From NCBI GenBank assembly GCA_009702525.1, contig WLHW01000022.1:1-14884 (forward strand): 14,884 nt of DNA, written 5' to 3'. The notes under the pieces are model-generated. The model was not told the origin of the DNA, searched no databases, and saw only the letters and a list, made by a program, of their open reading frames with translations. The position numbers were made by a program, and so were the translations under genes. The stretch's first letter is position 1. Each line of letters begins with the position of its first letter. The DNA is from Actinomycetota bacterium. Lineage in GTDB: Bacteria; Actinomycetota; Actinomycetes; Nanopelagicales; Nanopelagicaceae. Shown piece after piece: positions 14,657 through 14,884 of the stretch.

Positions 14657-14884
14657 ATGTTTCCAGGAATCGGCACTGTTATAAATGTTGTGACCATTAT
14701 TGGTGGTGCCTCGATTGGAGTTCTCGTAGGAAACCGAATGTCAGATAGAACGAGGGTTTTACTAACTGACGTTTTGGGTTTAGTAACCATGCTTGGCGCA
14801 GCATCTGCGCTGACAGGCATGTGGTCACCTCGTTTCATCGCAGCTTTTCCAAAAGGGTGGCCACTGTTAGTTGTACTCGGATCA
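14657..14884 (+). CDS. DUF554 family membrane protein, N-terminal part (cut by window end)
   Basis: The frame from the ATG at 14657 runs open for 76 codons to the last base, so only the N-terminus is seen. It begins with a glycine-rich membrane segment GTVINVVTIIGGASIGVLVG (6-25), a short basic stretch (NRMSDRTR), then LTDVLGLVTMLGAASALTGM. This is the typical opening of DUF554 (YdfK-like) proteins, which in full are about 230 residues with several membrane segments and no established function. The following WSPRFIAAFPKGWPLLVVLGS leads into the next membrane helix. It is divergent from the YczE-type gene, with a start supported by a leaderless-type promoter. Confidence 0.75.
   Translation, partial: MFPGIGTVINVVTIIGGASIGVLVGNRMSDRTRVLLTDVLGLVTMLGAASALTGMWSPRFIAAFPKGWPLLVVLGS

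Noticed and set aside
1..14884. Novel defence, mobile or biosynthetic system, CRISPR array, tRNA or insertion sequence
   Set aside because: Reading both strands, all coding space is taken by conserved housekeeping or transport genes. I saw no repeat arrays, transposase, integrase or tRNA-like fold.

Overview
The window is a compact stretch of core genome from a low-to-medium GC actinobacterium. The closest fit I can infer is a streamlined freshwater lineage such as the acI group (Nanopelagicales), but nothing in the sequence proves the genus. Four things point to Actinobacteria. The order (rpoZ)-coaBC-metK-priA-def-fmt-rsmB-rpe, the hisE-hisG pair, and serB beside an orphan ABC ATPase all recall mycobacterial neighbourhoods. 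PriA has lost its ATPase motifs. CoaBC carries a TGNDSGQGR loop instead of the ACGD cysteine loop. SerB has the double-ACT SerB2 layout. Genes are packed with gaps of mostly 0-30 bases and several overlaps, and there is no gene-free stretch above about 100 bases.

Positions 1-9645 hold a forward block. It covers coenzyme A synthesis (coaBC), S-adenosylmethionine synthesis (metK), replication restart (degenerate priA), N-formyl handling in translation (def and fmt, which remove and add the formyl group), 16S rRNA methylation (rsmB, a user of the SAM made by metK), ribulose-phosphate epimerase (rpe), nicotinamide riboside uptake (pnuC) and the first two steps of histidine synthesis in swapped order (hisE, hisG). 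hisG meets serB tail to tail at 9642-9645, where the two stop codons share bases.

From the short serB upstream region, serB reads left and an ABC ATPase plus ung read right. ung ends at a perfect 10-bp stem-loop that can serve ung and the convergent purine permease gene. The purine permease and a YczE-type membrane protein follow on the minus strand. A 62-base divergent promoter region then leads to a DUF554 membrane protein cut by the window end.

The most informative pattern is in the start sites. A TAnnnT hexamer lies exactly six bases before the start codon of def, rpe, hisE, the YczE-type gene and the DUF554 gene, and seven or eight bases before metK and the ABC gene. This is the geometry of leaderless transcripts. 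It suggests the forward block is several short transcription units, each opened by a promoter buried at or near the end of the preceding gene. Only hisG and the purine permease have a clear Shine-Dalgarno sequence. I saw no mobile element, CRISPR array, tRNA, rRNA or recognisable new defence or biosynthetic system.
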